From: Salvator merianae
Lineage: Eukaryota; Chordata; Lepidosauria; Squamata; Teiidae
Assembly (NCBI GenBank): GCA_003586115.2
Contig: QVOM02000001.1
Span: forward strand, 18,789,289-18,853,288
DNA: 64,000 nt
Reading direction: 5' to 3'
Part shown: positions 13,301-26,700 of the stretch, in pieces
Layout: each line of letters begins with the position of its first letter
Position numbering within the stretch: the stretch's first letter is position 1
Translations under genes and position numbers: made by a program
Notes under the pieces: model-generated
Told to the model about the DNA's origin: nothing
Database searches by the model: none
What the model saw: only the letters and a program-made list of their open reading frames with translations

Positions 13301-16300
13301 TCTATAGTGTTTTAAAGGCTTTGTGAGATCCTCAAGAAACATGGTCCTTGAGTGATTCTAAAGCTTTTTGTGACTTGGACTCCTGCTCCTGGTCCAGTGT
13401 ACTCGCACTCATTTCTGGCTGTTGTCATGGCAAACATCAAGAGCGGAATACCAGTATTCGCAGTGTGAATGCTGGTATTCTGCTCATTTTGTCTGCATTG
13501 TGGGGTCGATTCCACATGAGAATGGGATAATTATCTCATTCTTACATGGAAAATGCAAAAATGGCCATAGAGACTGAAACAATGTTTTGTACCATACTCT
13601 GTACCTCATCTGTCATGAGAGTAGCCATTGACCTTCCAATCTCATGATACTGATGTCCTTTCCCTATTGGACCCAGCAAGATAAACAAGAACCTAGAGAG
13701 AGAAAGAGAAACAGACAAAACAGAATGTTTTTTATCATTTAGCAGCTAAAATATTTTTAAAGTGTTTGGAATCTAGGTTTCTTTTAAACAAACAGGGACT
13801 AATACAATATCACTTTTTTTACAAGAGTGGTGAGTGAGCCAGGAGGACCAACATCTCCAAAGACCGGTCCACTCCACCGCTCAGCTTTCTCCCTCTATGC
13901 AATGATGTAATCGGAAGGGTCTTGCAAGAGTGACAGTTCCATCCACAGAGATGTACAGATCTGTCAAAGTCTGAACCACTAAAAATCAGGATAGCCTAAT
14001 AGATTTTGATTAGATGTTTAGGTCTCAGATTCTTCATTCCATCAAAATAGTGTTATCCTACCTGAGCTTACTGATGATTTCTAAAATTATCAGCCTAAAA
14101 GTCAGTAAGCACAGTAAAGTTGCAGATAGCTTTATTGATTTATGGTAAACTTTAAAAAAAATCTGTCCCATTTTTCAAAACTCTGCCTGCATTCACATTC
14201 AGTATAAAAACATCTCAAAGGCTGCTCAGAGATGCTTCAGAAGTGGTACTAACATATGTCAGTGTGCTCATCTCATCTATAATGCACATTAAAGCCCAGG
14301 AAATGCACGCTCAATATGCGTTAGAGGTGGATTGGATCTGGGATGAAAATGGGATAAGAACACGAGTGCTACATGCTACCACCTCCAAGATACTTTCAAC
14401 ATGCTTTCTTAGCTGCATGTGAATGTAGCCTGCTCTGACAATATGATCACAAATGCAAACTCTGCTGTTTTCCGAATCTATTGGCATCTTCCAACTTGAA
14501 GTCTAGCCACCTGATATATATATATCACCTCAGTCCAAATCCCTTCTCCTTCCTTTAGAAGCTAAGCTGAAATTCTGGGCTGCCTAGGCTACCTTTCAGT
14601 ATAACTTCCAGAGCCAGCCATGTGAAAGCCATGAAGGCACTTTGCTTTGATCCACTGAGGTAGAACAAGTTTCTGCAACAACAGGATTTTTTTTTATGGA
14701 AACTGCATGAAACCCACATAAAAGTATGATCAGAAGACTGTTCTGGGCCCCTTTTTAGATGGCCTCAAGGCTTCTCAATTATTTATCTGGGATAGCTCCC
14801 CAGACGAAGGCCATTAGAGCAGCTCCACATTTTATTCAGCAAATGGGTTCACATCACACACCCCCGTTTCCCTTTATCAAACACAAAGTGAACAAAGTGC
14901 ACCTCTATATCTGCATACATCACTAATGTGCTTGCTATTTATTTACTGATGTTGTACTGAAGTTACAACATATATGACATATATGTAAGCAGTGTGCATT
15001 CAATTGGAATCTTTGGTCCAATCAGGCTTCAAAGATGCACAAGAGCAAGTGTTTAAAGATATGTGTGCATGACAATATAACCCACATGAAACAAGCTTGC
15101 TGCTAAAAATATCAAATCAGTTGGGCAAGCAGAACATAGGCCACGTGAAACATGGATCTTCTCTGGGTCTATATTTGCATGTTAAAGTGGCAAGAGGTGA
15201 CTGTATATCTTTGTAGGGAGTGCTGGAAGTGTTGTGATTATATTAAGAGCAAAGAGTTTTCTGGAGGACAGGAAATGGGAAAGGAGAGGGACGTTTTGCC
15301 TTCTGCATTTAAATTGCTTATCCTCCTTTGGTCTGATTCTAAATGTTATCTTTCCTTCTATTTTTCCCAGTAAATAAATATTCTGGTATCCTAACATGAA
15401 GAACAGACTGGAAAAACTAGGGACCTCAAACCCCGGACAGGCACAAATCATTTGTTTAATTGCTTAATCAAAAGGCTGGAACATTTTCCATACCACGTGG
15501 CAATACATTTATTGTTGTTCCCTATCTCAGGTTCTGTTTGCACATACCTGGTAGTGAGCTCCAGTCTGCTCATTGGTGAGGTCCATCTGCACCAGGGAGC
15601 CATGGCCACTCACCAGAAGTTGCTGCCGGCTCCCCTGAAGCCACACAACTAAAAAGCAATCCACACACTTACCAGGAGTGACTAGCTTGCTCCTGGACAC
15701 TATGGGCCTTTTCGCACTGAGCTCGGTAGACCGTTCCCAGTAGTCGGCTTCGAACCGGAGAGGTTGGGGAACACTCGGTGCCATTTGCACTCCCGGCCAG
15801 AGGAATGGACCCAAAGCCAACCAGCAGCGGGAACAGTGTGAATGGCAGCCGCTAGTTCGGTACCCACTTCGTACCTGCTTCGTACCCGCTTTGCACCTTC
15901 GCACCTACTTCGTACCCAGAGGGCTGGTTACGAAGCCGGCTTCGTAACGGCAGCTCGGTTACCAAGCCGAAAGGGCTATCCCGGGTACGAAGTATCGTAC
16001 CGGGTTACGAAGCAGTGGAGCGGGGTACGGAAACTTCGCACCCCGGATGCGAAGCGGCGGACCGCGCATGCGTAGCTGCAACAGCCACGCCCGACGCCGA
16101 GGCAAACAGTGCGAAAGCACCATGCCCGATCTTCGCTCCATCGCGCAGGTCGGGATGAAGACATCATTTTTGTTGTCTGGCCTTATCCAGCATCGGGTTC
16201 GGATCGGGTACGAAGCAATTGGGATCGGGTGAGGCACGCGCCCACGGCAGTGCGAAAGCTCCGTTCCAGCGAGCGGACTGGAACGGTCTACCGCTACAGT

Positions 16301-16502
16301 GTGAAAAGGCCCTATGTCTACGCCATCTTCTGGGTGCAGCACGGTACATGAATGTGGCAGTGCAACTGCAGCTGTGCAGTTGTGCACAGCATTCAGATCA
16401 CCATGGCAACATCTGAGCATATGCCAGATGTTGCCACAGACATTGCCATGGTGATCCGGCCTGGCCTGGTCTGGCCATCTGCACTTTGAGTGCTGCTGGT
16501 CC

Positions 16503-16540
<38 letters not shown>

Positions 16541-19500
16541 CAACAACAATAACAGCAGCAGCATTTATTTATAATGCCCCTTTCACCAAATGGGCAGAAC
16601 AAGAAACATATGCAATTAATTTATTTTATATAAATAAAATTGAACGCTACATGTAAAATCATTACCCCATTCCTCACCAGCATGGGACTTTTCTAGCACT
16701 TGAAGTGCAGATGGTCACTGCACTGAATCTTTACCAGCCTAGTATGATATTATTATACCACATTTGGCGGGTAAGTGCAAACAGGCCCCAAGTCTACAAA
16801 TCAATACCTCAAACCACAGAACCCTCAAAAAAAATAAAACTTTCCAAATTCTTCAGCAGTTAACAACACACCAAACGACACATGGCACAAGGGGTATGCA
16901 TGCCATGGTGAGAGTGAGCATAAAACTTAAAAACTAATTGTAAGTGTTACATTTCAATGTTTCTGCTCACTCCCGTCGCTACTATTATCGCCATTCCTAA
17001 TGCTTACCTGGTAGGGAGTGGAACTTCAGTCATGCCTAGCAGAATAACAGCTGGGGATAAGCGCACAAAGGCTACAATGGGATACGAAAGGAAATCCACC
17101 TCTCCCACTAGAACGTTTGAGGCTTCAGCTCCAATAGGTATCTTCTTCATAAAATGAAGCTCTGCCTAATTGCAAAGTACAGTTCAGAATTTCCAAGGTT
17201 CAATTTAAAATGTCTGCAACAGGTTGTATTTGACAGTCCTTTCCCCAACCTTCAGCCCTTGACCACACATTCTCTTTATTGTCCAGTTCTTGGGGAACTC
17301 TTTTCCTCTGCTTTTTCTCTTGCCCCTGCAAAGGTATGTTCTCCATAGAATATATACTTCTTTTCCTTCTTTAAGAGTGACTCGGTCTTATACATCTAGT
17401 ACACTTTCTCAAACAACTGTGATTCGTTGTGAGCTTCTACAAAGCTACATGGTGCTATTTTTAAAACATCTGGAAAAAAATCATAGTCATCTTCCTACCA
17501 CACACAGTCAATCAGATTTAGCTAAAAAAAAAAACTAGTTCAAAGTGCGAGTGATGCCTATTCATATTAATGCTTTCTAATATTTGCCAAAGCTGCAGTT
17601 AAGCAGCAGAGCAAACAGTTGTGAAGTAGAGTATAATGCAGATAGGAACATCTCATAAAGATGAAGCCCCTTTAAACACTCTGACCAGTCATCCAGATGA
17701 CTCACTTTCTCTTTAGATAGTCTGAGCTGAACCCAAAGTATTAAACATTTCCAAGTAAATTACATCTAAGTTTCAATCCAGCTTCAGTCCACCTTCAGAC
17801 TGAGAGAACCCATCAGCAAAGTGACTAGTCATTCTTTGCACATTATCTAACTCAAGGGTGGATTTTCCAAGTTAGATAATGACAAAAGGAAACAATGTGT
17901 CTCTTTGTTGATGTGTTATTTCACTCTGAAAGTGGACTGAAGCTGGATTAAAATTTAGGCATGAACGCAGCCTGAAGTCGTACACAACGGACTGGATACA
18001 GACTAGGTTAATGGCACACAATTTCTAACAAGATCAATTGGACTTTTCACAATTAGGTTTTACATTGATTAATGGAACCTCGGCATTGGCCCTTTCCGTG
18101 CAGCATGTAGTACCCCACACTGTGCTGGGTAGGATCACGTGATCTGCCCAGGTTGGAACAGGCAGCTACCAGCCTACATTGTGGGTGGCCCATCCCAGCT
18201 CATCTTTGGAGGTTGGGATTGAAAGTTGCTGGCCTCTACAGTTGCTGGCCGGGACTGTTGCTGGTCAGGCACCCCGAAGCAGCAGTCTTCGAGCACCATT
18301 TCTGAGGGCCCAATGATACAGTACCAAGCTTCTTGACACTAATATACTGGACCAACCATTTGTGTGCCATTCACACACTACTGGCTGCCTAGTATATCAG
18401 CCTGGAATACTGCATGGGCCACTTAAAAAGTGCTCCATGATTGGAGCAGGCTCTGGCACCATTTTCACACCACAGCCTGGTCCACGCTTCATCCAATGTG
18501 GAGGCAGCATTCTACGAGGAGGTGTGGTCTCCCGGTAGACCAGTCCATAGTGCAGTCAAGTCATTCCAGGGGGTTCTGTGGGCTGGTCTACCAGCCTAGT
18601 ATGGGCATAGCTAGATCCAACACATAATCTGATTTTCTTTCTGACTTTGAGGATGTAGAGGTCAAGGGTTATAGAGGGGCTAGAATTTGTCAGGGATCCA
18701 TGAACTTTATGCTACCTCTTTATAATCTCTTTGAGAAATGTGTCTGCTTGCTTTAAGAATGCATTGTATCTGAGTTCCGTGTAATCATTATCAAAGGGAT
18801 GAGATTCTACAAAGGCTCCCATGCGTCTTCATTTCTACACTTCTATAACACCAGATGAGTTGCGCTTATGCTTCTCCATCCTTTATTTAAAACATCCAAA
18901 TTGCACAAAATGCTCCTTTGAAAATTCCTTTAGTGATTCAAGTGATACAATGGAACATGCCAAACATATTACAACTGTGTATAACTGATTCCAGCTGCAG
19001 AATCAATACTTCTGGGTATAGAATGAGGCCTCATTTCATTGAATCTGCCGCCTTAACTGCCTTAGTGCCTCATCCTTAACTATTTTCCAATCACTGCATT
19101 TTTATTTTTCAAAACAATTCCAAAATAGCCATTTTCCACCCTAATTAAATTTATCATCTGGATCAGGCTCACTTTGATTTTTGCACTGATTCCTGACAAT
19201 ATTTTGCTGCAATGCTGAGTAAAACAAATGTCAGTCTTTGCCCTGCCTGGTGTATCACCCTTTTCAGGACTGAGGCATGAAAGAGGATAGAGGTCTTATG
19301 GCATTAAGGATCATGTGGAAGAAGGCATTTCAGCGGCGGAACTTGGCATGCAAGCAAACCTACTGAAATGCCCTCTACAGCAAACCTACAATGCAGAAAC
19401 CCTGCTCTGTTTTGCATCCAAAACCACCATTAGTAGGCCTGTGCTTCTGCATAACTTGGCCGGACCCTGTCTTTCTTCCTAAGCACTAGTGTTGCTTCAA

Positions 19501-22500
19501 AAGGAACCCTGTCTTGCCTTATATTTTTGTTTGTTTAAAGGAAGAGATGTAATGATCCTTTCACCACACCCTATATGTACAAAGTGAGGATAAGGACTCC
19601 CTGGCAAGCATGGGCTGGACAGATAGAGACTGAGACAATGGCCCTTTCTGCACTTGGCTTTATTCTGCACTATATCCCAGAATAGGGACTTGCTATTCAC
19701 ACGCTAGTGAAGATTATAGCAGACCCCAGGTGGGACCTGCCATAGTTCATAGTAGCATGCAGATAGCAGATCCCTATTCCAAGATATAATCTGGAATAAG
19801 GCCAAGTGCAGAAAGGGCCAATATGATGGGGTGCTCCCAAAGACAACCTGGTCCGTGACCTGGTAGTCCCAGTGCTCCTGAAATTTGGTAATATGTGGCA
19901 CTCATAAGAGTGAGGTTAACTCCTGAGGGAGGAACGCTCTGCTTAGGAACTGCAAATGCAGCTAGAACTCCAGGCAATTCCAGAAGGGTGGTCAGAACTC
20001 CAGAACTCTTTTAAGTAGTGCAGCATCCCAGAACGCCTGCCCACAGATGTCTCTTTAAAAAGGGGCACCCCAAGAATGAGATTTTCTCTCCCTTGCCTGG
20101 TGCCCCTTTTGAGACTTGGGGTGGGAACAGGCCACTATTGGAGCACAGCTGTTTATCCACCCCAACACCTGGGCAACCAAGGGGCTGCCCTTTTAGCTAC
20201 CCTACCTTTAGGATGCCTCTAAAGGCCATTTGCAGGGAGTCAAGAGCAGGTGAAGGTTTTGCCTTCATCTTCTGCTTGAGAATGCCCAGAAGCAATTGGT
20301 GGACCACTGTGTGAGACAGGATGCTGGACTAGACGGGCTGTGGCCTGATCCAGAGGGCTCCTCTTATGTTCACAGGAACACATAAGACACTCATAATGGA
20401 GTGCAATGGAAAAAGAACTAGATTTTCAGCATGACACATCAAAGAAACAATGGCAGAGGGAAAAGATCAGCTAACCTCCGGATTTCATCTTTATGAATAT
20501 AAAGACAGAATATATTGTTACCTCTTCACTCAATCAAAGGCTTCAGTTTACTATACTCTGATGGGATAATAACAAGTGTTTTCCTTTAAGTAATTCAGTT
20601 TACGTAACAAATAAGACCTCACCTTGCTCAGATCAGTTGGGGTGGTGTCCTGACTCAACCCATTTCTCACCTCTAAGAAATTTGAAGGGGGCTGGAGATT
20701 TAATGTGTTCATTCCTGAGGGGGAAATAGTATATTCTAAATGAAATTGTATGATAACATTTCTCCATATCACTCTTTGAAACTACTTGCGTTAAGACGGT
20801 ATTTAAATGCACAAATTGACATCTAAAGCACATACATACTTGTAACTCTTCTGCTAGTACAACATCAGGGTTTTTCTGATTCATTTTTTCCCCATGTTTG
20901 TTCTCCATTAAGGACCTTGAGCCTGTGTGCACTTGTTAGCAAACATCAAGGACACTTGCTAGTAAAGCACATCTGCACTTTGAAGACGCCCTTGAGAGTG
21001 GGAGCAGCATAACGCTGCTCCCAATCAGAACTAGCTGTGGAGCACAAATTTGTGCTCCACATCTTTACCGGGAGCTGAGACTCAGCTCCTGGGAAAGTGC
21101 ATCCACACTTACCTTGTGATGTGGTGGCTGGACCTATGCGGTCAACTGATTGCACCTGTGCACTGCGCAGCCCTTGTGGTTGCCATGGCAGTGGCCAGAT
21201 GGTTCCCAGCCGTTGCAAGGTAAGCTTCAGGCATGGCTACCAGCATTTGCACTGTGCATGCCAGAGTCTGATTCAGGTAACTAACTAGGGCCTCACAGTG
21301 CAGATAGTGTCTGTGCTGTGTGGTCCATACCACTGTAGAACCAAATAATTATTCTGTGGTGGTAAGTGCAAAAACGCTCTTGATTCCCTTAAGTTATACC
21401 ATGTTGAGGTTGCAACAAAACTTATCTCTTGGTCAGTGCTGTTAAAATTTATATTTTCTTCTTTCAACTAATATATTTTATTGTTTTGTACATAGCTTTT
21501 ATATTGCTTTTATCTGGTCAGTGGCCATAAATACTCTAATCTAATCTAATCTAATCTAATCTAATCTACTCTAATCTACATACAAACTACATGAACACTT
21601 CCTTTCATTTACATATTCAACTGAACATAGATGGATATGGTCCATGAGATTGAGAGGCACATGAATTGTTTCTCATTTTCACAAACCCTTAATGTGTGTA
21701 GTTAGCTCATGCACTCTTTGCATGGTAAGCCAATGAAAGACAAAGAGCTTACAGCATCAAAAGAAACAGTATTTACCAGTACAGGTGCAATTTGTGACAG
21801 AAACTTTTCAGTAGTGCCCCCCCTCTCCCAGTTGCATAACACTTTCACCAGGTTGCTCCACCATGTTGCCACTGTGGTATCAACTACAACTGTTTTGTCC
21901 TCTCCAGTCTTAATTCAGTTTGATTTGATTCAGTTTGGTTTTGCTTTGTCTTGCCTGGGTTTGTTTGCTTGTTTTAATGTTGTTCATAGTGATTTTTATC
22001 ATTTTAGTGCATTTTAGCATGCTGATACTTTGGCCCTTTCTGCACTTGGCCTTATTGTGGATTATATCCCAGAATAGGGACCTGCTATGCACATGCTAGT
22101 GCAAACTATGAAAGGTCTTGCTCAGAGTCTACCATAGTTTGCATTAGCATGCAGATGGCAGGTCCCTATTCTGAGATATAATCTGGAATACGTCCAAGTG
22201 CAGAAAGGGCCTTTGTTAAATGAGGGAAGAGTGTGCTTTTAAATTTTGTAAGATATCCTTGGAATTTTATGGAAGACCAGTGGTGGAATTCTAACCCAAG
22301 AATTAAAGGTCTCCACAAATAATATGAGGCATCCAAAACATGAAGTCAAACAAAATGACTATTATCTAGTGTTAAATATTAAAACAAATGTATGATTTAA
22401 AAAGTTGAAGTTTCTGGAGCCACACAATTTGTAGAAATAAAACCTGAAATGAGGCAACCTGTTACGACCTTTACAACTTTTTGCACATAACTTCCCTTAA

Positions 22501-23681
22501 GCAAATTAAGAGCATGCCACTAATAGCAGAAGAAGCCAGGTGCTACTAAAGGGTAAAACAGCAAGCTAAAAACAGCATTGCGTCGTAATGGCCCTTATAA
22601 GCCTGTAACTCTAGCATCCACCAGTTGTGGCAAGAAATTCAAAGAGTGCCTGAATGCCTAGAAGAGATTCCAGAAGATACAATTCTCTCCAAGATGGACA
22701 AAAGCATGCATCCTCACCTCCCTTATCCATTGAGTGAGGATCTGACTTTTTCTGGCCTGCTTCTGCAAAAGAGCGGACAATTGGGAGGAGGTTGTTTTTC
22801 TTCTTCTCATTCTGATGATGGTGCTTCTTCAGGAGAGTCTCCCAGACTTTTTTACGGGTGTCTTCATTAAGGTCCCCTGGTTCAAGTTGATCTAAAACCA
22901 TGTCTTAAAGGAAAAAACACAGAATCATTCCACAGAGTGTAGATGAAATGCTGAACTTTCTTCATAAATAGGTCAAGACAGCAAGACGTGAGACAGGTTT
23001 CCCTTACTACATCTTGTAATTTCAGTAATTACATGGACCATAACACATTCTGGGTAGTTTATCTCTTTATTTTAAGAGAGGCTGAGAGTATCTAAGAACT
23101 TGTAAGGAAGTAAACAGCTCATCTCTCTTGTTTATTTCCAGCATCTTATACTGAAAGATTCTCTAAATGAGAATAGGGAGATTGCATTTGCATAGGCAAT
23201 AGCCACTGAAAGACCTCTCCTTTAGGAACTTGTAAAACTTGTGGGATCTTTTCAGAAGTTGTTAGACTACACTTCCCATCAGCCCCAGGACACAGTGCAG
23301 AAATATCTAGAAAACCACAAGTTACCATACGACTGTGCTGTAGTACTACACTTCAGATAAATCTTGTAAGCAGAGCATACAGGCTGTACTTCTAATTTAG
23401 TTCTGAGTTCCTCACTGTGAAGCCCACAGGCATACATATATCAAACAAAACCTCCCTTGGTGTCTATAAAAGAACCTAAAACCCCAATTTTCTAGACCTA
23501 TTTCAATCTGGCTTCAAGTCTGGTTATGGCACTCAGACTTCCATGGTCACCTTCTCGGGGAGAAGGACAAGGGGACTGTTACCCTGCTGGTTTTCCTGAA
23601 TTTCTCAACAGCTTTTGATACCATAAACTATGGTATCCTTCTGAAGAGGCTTTGGAGGCGCTATCAGTATGTAGATGATTC

Positions 23682-23717
<36 letters not shown>

Positions 23718-26700
23718 AACCAGAATCAGGAGAGATAATTGAGGTGTTTGATAAGTGCTTGGAGGCAGTAATGGTCTGGATGGGAGCCAATATACTGAAG
23801 CAGAATCCATAAAAAACTATGGTATTTTGCATCACAGGGTTTCATACATGAAGTATGGAGGCACCCTGTACTAGATGGGATTGTATGCTTGATGCTCAGG
23901 TGGAGGTGATGGTCAGGAGTGCATACAGTTATAAGTAGTGCACTGGAACTACTGATTTTAATGGGGAAAATAGCTCATCCAGGCAACTAGCTCTTAAAAG
24001 CAGGATCTTTATGCTAAGGCTTTAAAAACTGTAAATTGGCACAGTACTCCCTAAAAGAACAATCAAACAACAAGAAAAACACCTTCAGACAAAGATTGGG
24101 CCAAATCAGAATGTGAACTTTATTAAAAATAACAAGAAGAGCTCAAAAAAGCATAAAAATGATCAAATGACAGTTCTTTGGCAGAAATCAGCTGAGCTGA
24201 ACTGTCAAAGGCAATAGAACAGCATGTAGTTGCTATACAACAGGTTTCACTCCTTGCAGTGTACTGCTCACGCATAAGGATCAAATAAGGTGAAAAACCT
24301 CTGTAGCAGGGGTCAAATTTGACAGATTTGGCTAATAGAGACAAATAGACAGGGGAAAGAAAGGAAAAACTGCCCTAAATTAACCCAGAATTAACAGAAG
24401 ACCCTAGCATAGCCAGGAGCAGCCAGTTCTCACTCTCAGAGGTAAAGGGGCTTTGGGATTGCTGGTTTGCTGCCAATGCAAGGCTCTGAAGTCCAGTAGA
24501 GTTCCACAGCAGAGTTGCTGAGTTCCAGAAGACTACAACTCTGTATCAGTAGCAGTAGTAGCAAAAGGGTCAGTTCTTTGGCTCTATGCCCTAGACAAGG
24601 CACAAATCAAGATCAAGGTAAGTTGTGCTGCTTTGTGCTGAAGCAGCAAGTTGGCAGGCAAGTGGAGTGGAGTGGAGTGGCGTGGAGTGGAATGAAGTGG
24701 TGTGGAGTGGAGTGGAGTGGAGTGAAGCAGAATGGAGCTTTCTCCAGTAGTGCAACTGCAGCTCCAGATGACAGCAGCAGGTCTTAGAAGTGGTAGGTGA
24801 CAATGGATTATACTGGGCTGCTCCTGGTGTGAATTTTTATGCACATCTGGATCCTGGGAGCTGTCCCAAGCTCCAGGTTCTTTCCAGGAATGGGACTGAC
24901 ATGTGTCATAAAGGAAGTTAATGAGTAAGTTCTGTCAGGAAAAACATGAGGGGGAGGGGCAAGTGATGTTGTGCTTATGTTACTGTTGACCAAATATGAG
25001 TTTTCTTTCTACCAAGTGAATATGCCCAGCTGCAGGGTCACACATCAAAATAGTGTTGATGGGTTTAAATGGGTGACATTTACCTAAGACAAAAGCCAAT
25101 TGGTGGCTGGAACCAGTTCTCATCCAGGTTTCAATGCTGCTGTCATGCATTCTTAATGAGAGTCTTCTCAGATGTAAATCCAAGGCTGCTTTTAACAATA
25201 GATTGGTCTGGGATGCCAAATAGCTTTTAGGGTTATCTTTCTAAATTCTGCCCAAAAATATATCAGCAGCATCGAGCCATTTAAGTGGATTATCTCCTGA
25301 GGATGGGCTTCCTCTCTGATCCAGCCCTGCCTATGCAGATACCTCTGTTCCAAGCTCTTTTGCTTTAGGCAGAAACAGAATATTTTGCAACCATTTCCTT
25401 GTTGCTTTTTAAAATCAGCCCTATCTTTTCAAGTAGGATTCTGGTGAACAACGATAGATCTTGGTCTGGTATAATTCCCTGTACATTCATCCAGTTCTGG
25501 GCTCCAAAGGTATCTGTACTTTGGCAGATCCTTGCCTTTAGTGGCACAGCACTCTAGGACTTTAGGCTTCTGGATAATGTTGCTACAGTACTACCAATTA
25601 TGGCTGGTTCACCAGGTATGGCCCTTTCTGGACAGAGATTGTTTGGCCACAGTGATCCATGTTCTGGTAACTTCCAGATTAGATGTGAGGCTGACCTTGA
25701 AAACAGTTCAGAACCTGTAGCTTGTGCAGAAAACAGCAGCATGACTGCTGAAAAGAACTGCTGGCTGGATAGATATCATGCCAGCCCTAAAATAACTGCA
25801 CTGGCTACCAATTTGCTAGCAAGCCCAAATCAAGGGTTTACATTGACCTATAATGCCTTTGATGGTTTGGGCCACAAATATCTATGGAATGCCATACAAA
25901 CCTGCCCATGCCTTAAGATTTGCCAGTGAGACCCTCTTGGCTGTGCCAACCCCTTCAGTTGTTAAAGAGGTGTGGGAGCATAAGAGAGCCTTTTCAGTGA
26001 CCAGCCCGCAGAGAATCGAATAGCCTTCCTCCTGAGGGGCATTAGACATCTTCACCGTATGCACTCAGATGTCTGCTGAAGGCATATCTCTGTACCCTAG
26101 ACTTTGGGTGAAGAAACAGCTCCCCTTCCCCTTTCAGGCATGCTTTTTCATTGTTTTAGTGTATTTGTTTTAAATTGGTTTTAATATTGGCTTCGATGTA
26201 ACCCACCCTGAGACCTAGTAAGTAAATTTCTGGGTAAATAAATAATTATCAACAAGATAATTATCTATCGAGTAGATAATTAATCTTTTCTTCCTATTGC
26301 TCAGATCAACTCCTCTTCGTTTTGTGTCTTCTGCAGAAAGTTAAGCATGCAGGCTTGTCCCCTAAATAAACACCTTACCTGTCCTGATTAGTATTAGCCA
26401 GAAGGTAGAAGCAAAAGAATCCACTTATGATCTAGGACACATCCTATTTCCCATGGACCCAAGCAACTATTTTGTGATTTACGCTACCAGCATATGTGAC
26501 CAGAAAGGCAGGGGACCCCTTCTGTAGATGCTTAGGGATTTGCTGTGCCTTCTATTCATCAAATAATTTCAGACTCGCTGTTCCCTATAAGGAATCTCAA
26601 AAAATTGTTTCATTTGTTTCATTCATTTCATGTCAAAGACAACAACAGCTGTAGTCCCAAGTGTTTCATAAATTATTTTAGTTATTATTTTTGGTATGTG

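Larger units (their letters stand above)
15533..16789. mobile_element. Hairpin-array MITE, copy c, interrupted
   Basis: Left part (TTTGCACATACCTGG...) and right part (ending GTAAGTGCAAACAGGCCCC) belong to the same family as 4,554-5,023. A 609-bp element with a TAT duplication is inserted at 15,704, and a TAA/CAA/CAG triplet array lies at 16,503-16,562. Confidence 0.7.

Noticed and set aside
15959..16602. Long minus-strand frames with poly-leucine and poly-tyrosine
   Set aside because: They arise from translating the TAA/CAA/CAG triplet array and the nested transposon.
17008..17161. Exon 7 starting at 17,161 after gcag
   Set aside because: The join with exon 6 would be out of frame. The ttag acceptor four bases upstream keeps the frame and gives the expected AELHF reading.
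23641..23730. CT-rich array as a regulatory polypyrimidine element
   Set aside because: It is a simple microsatellite inside an old L2 fragment and is not next to a splice acceptor.
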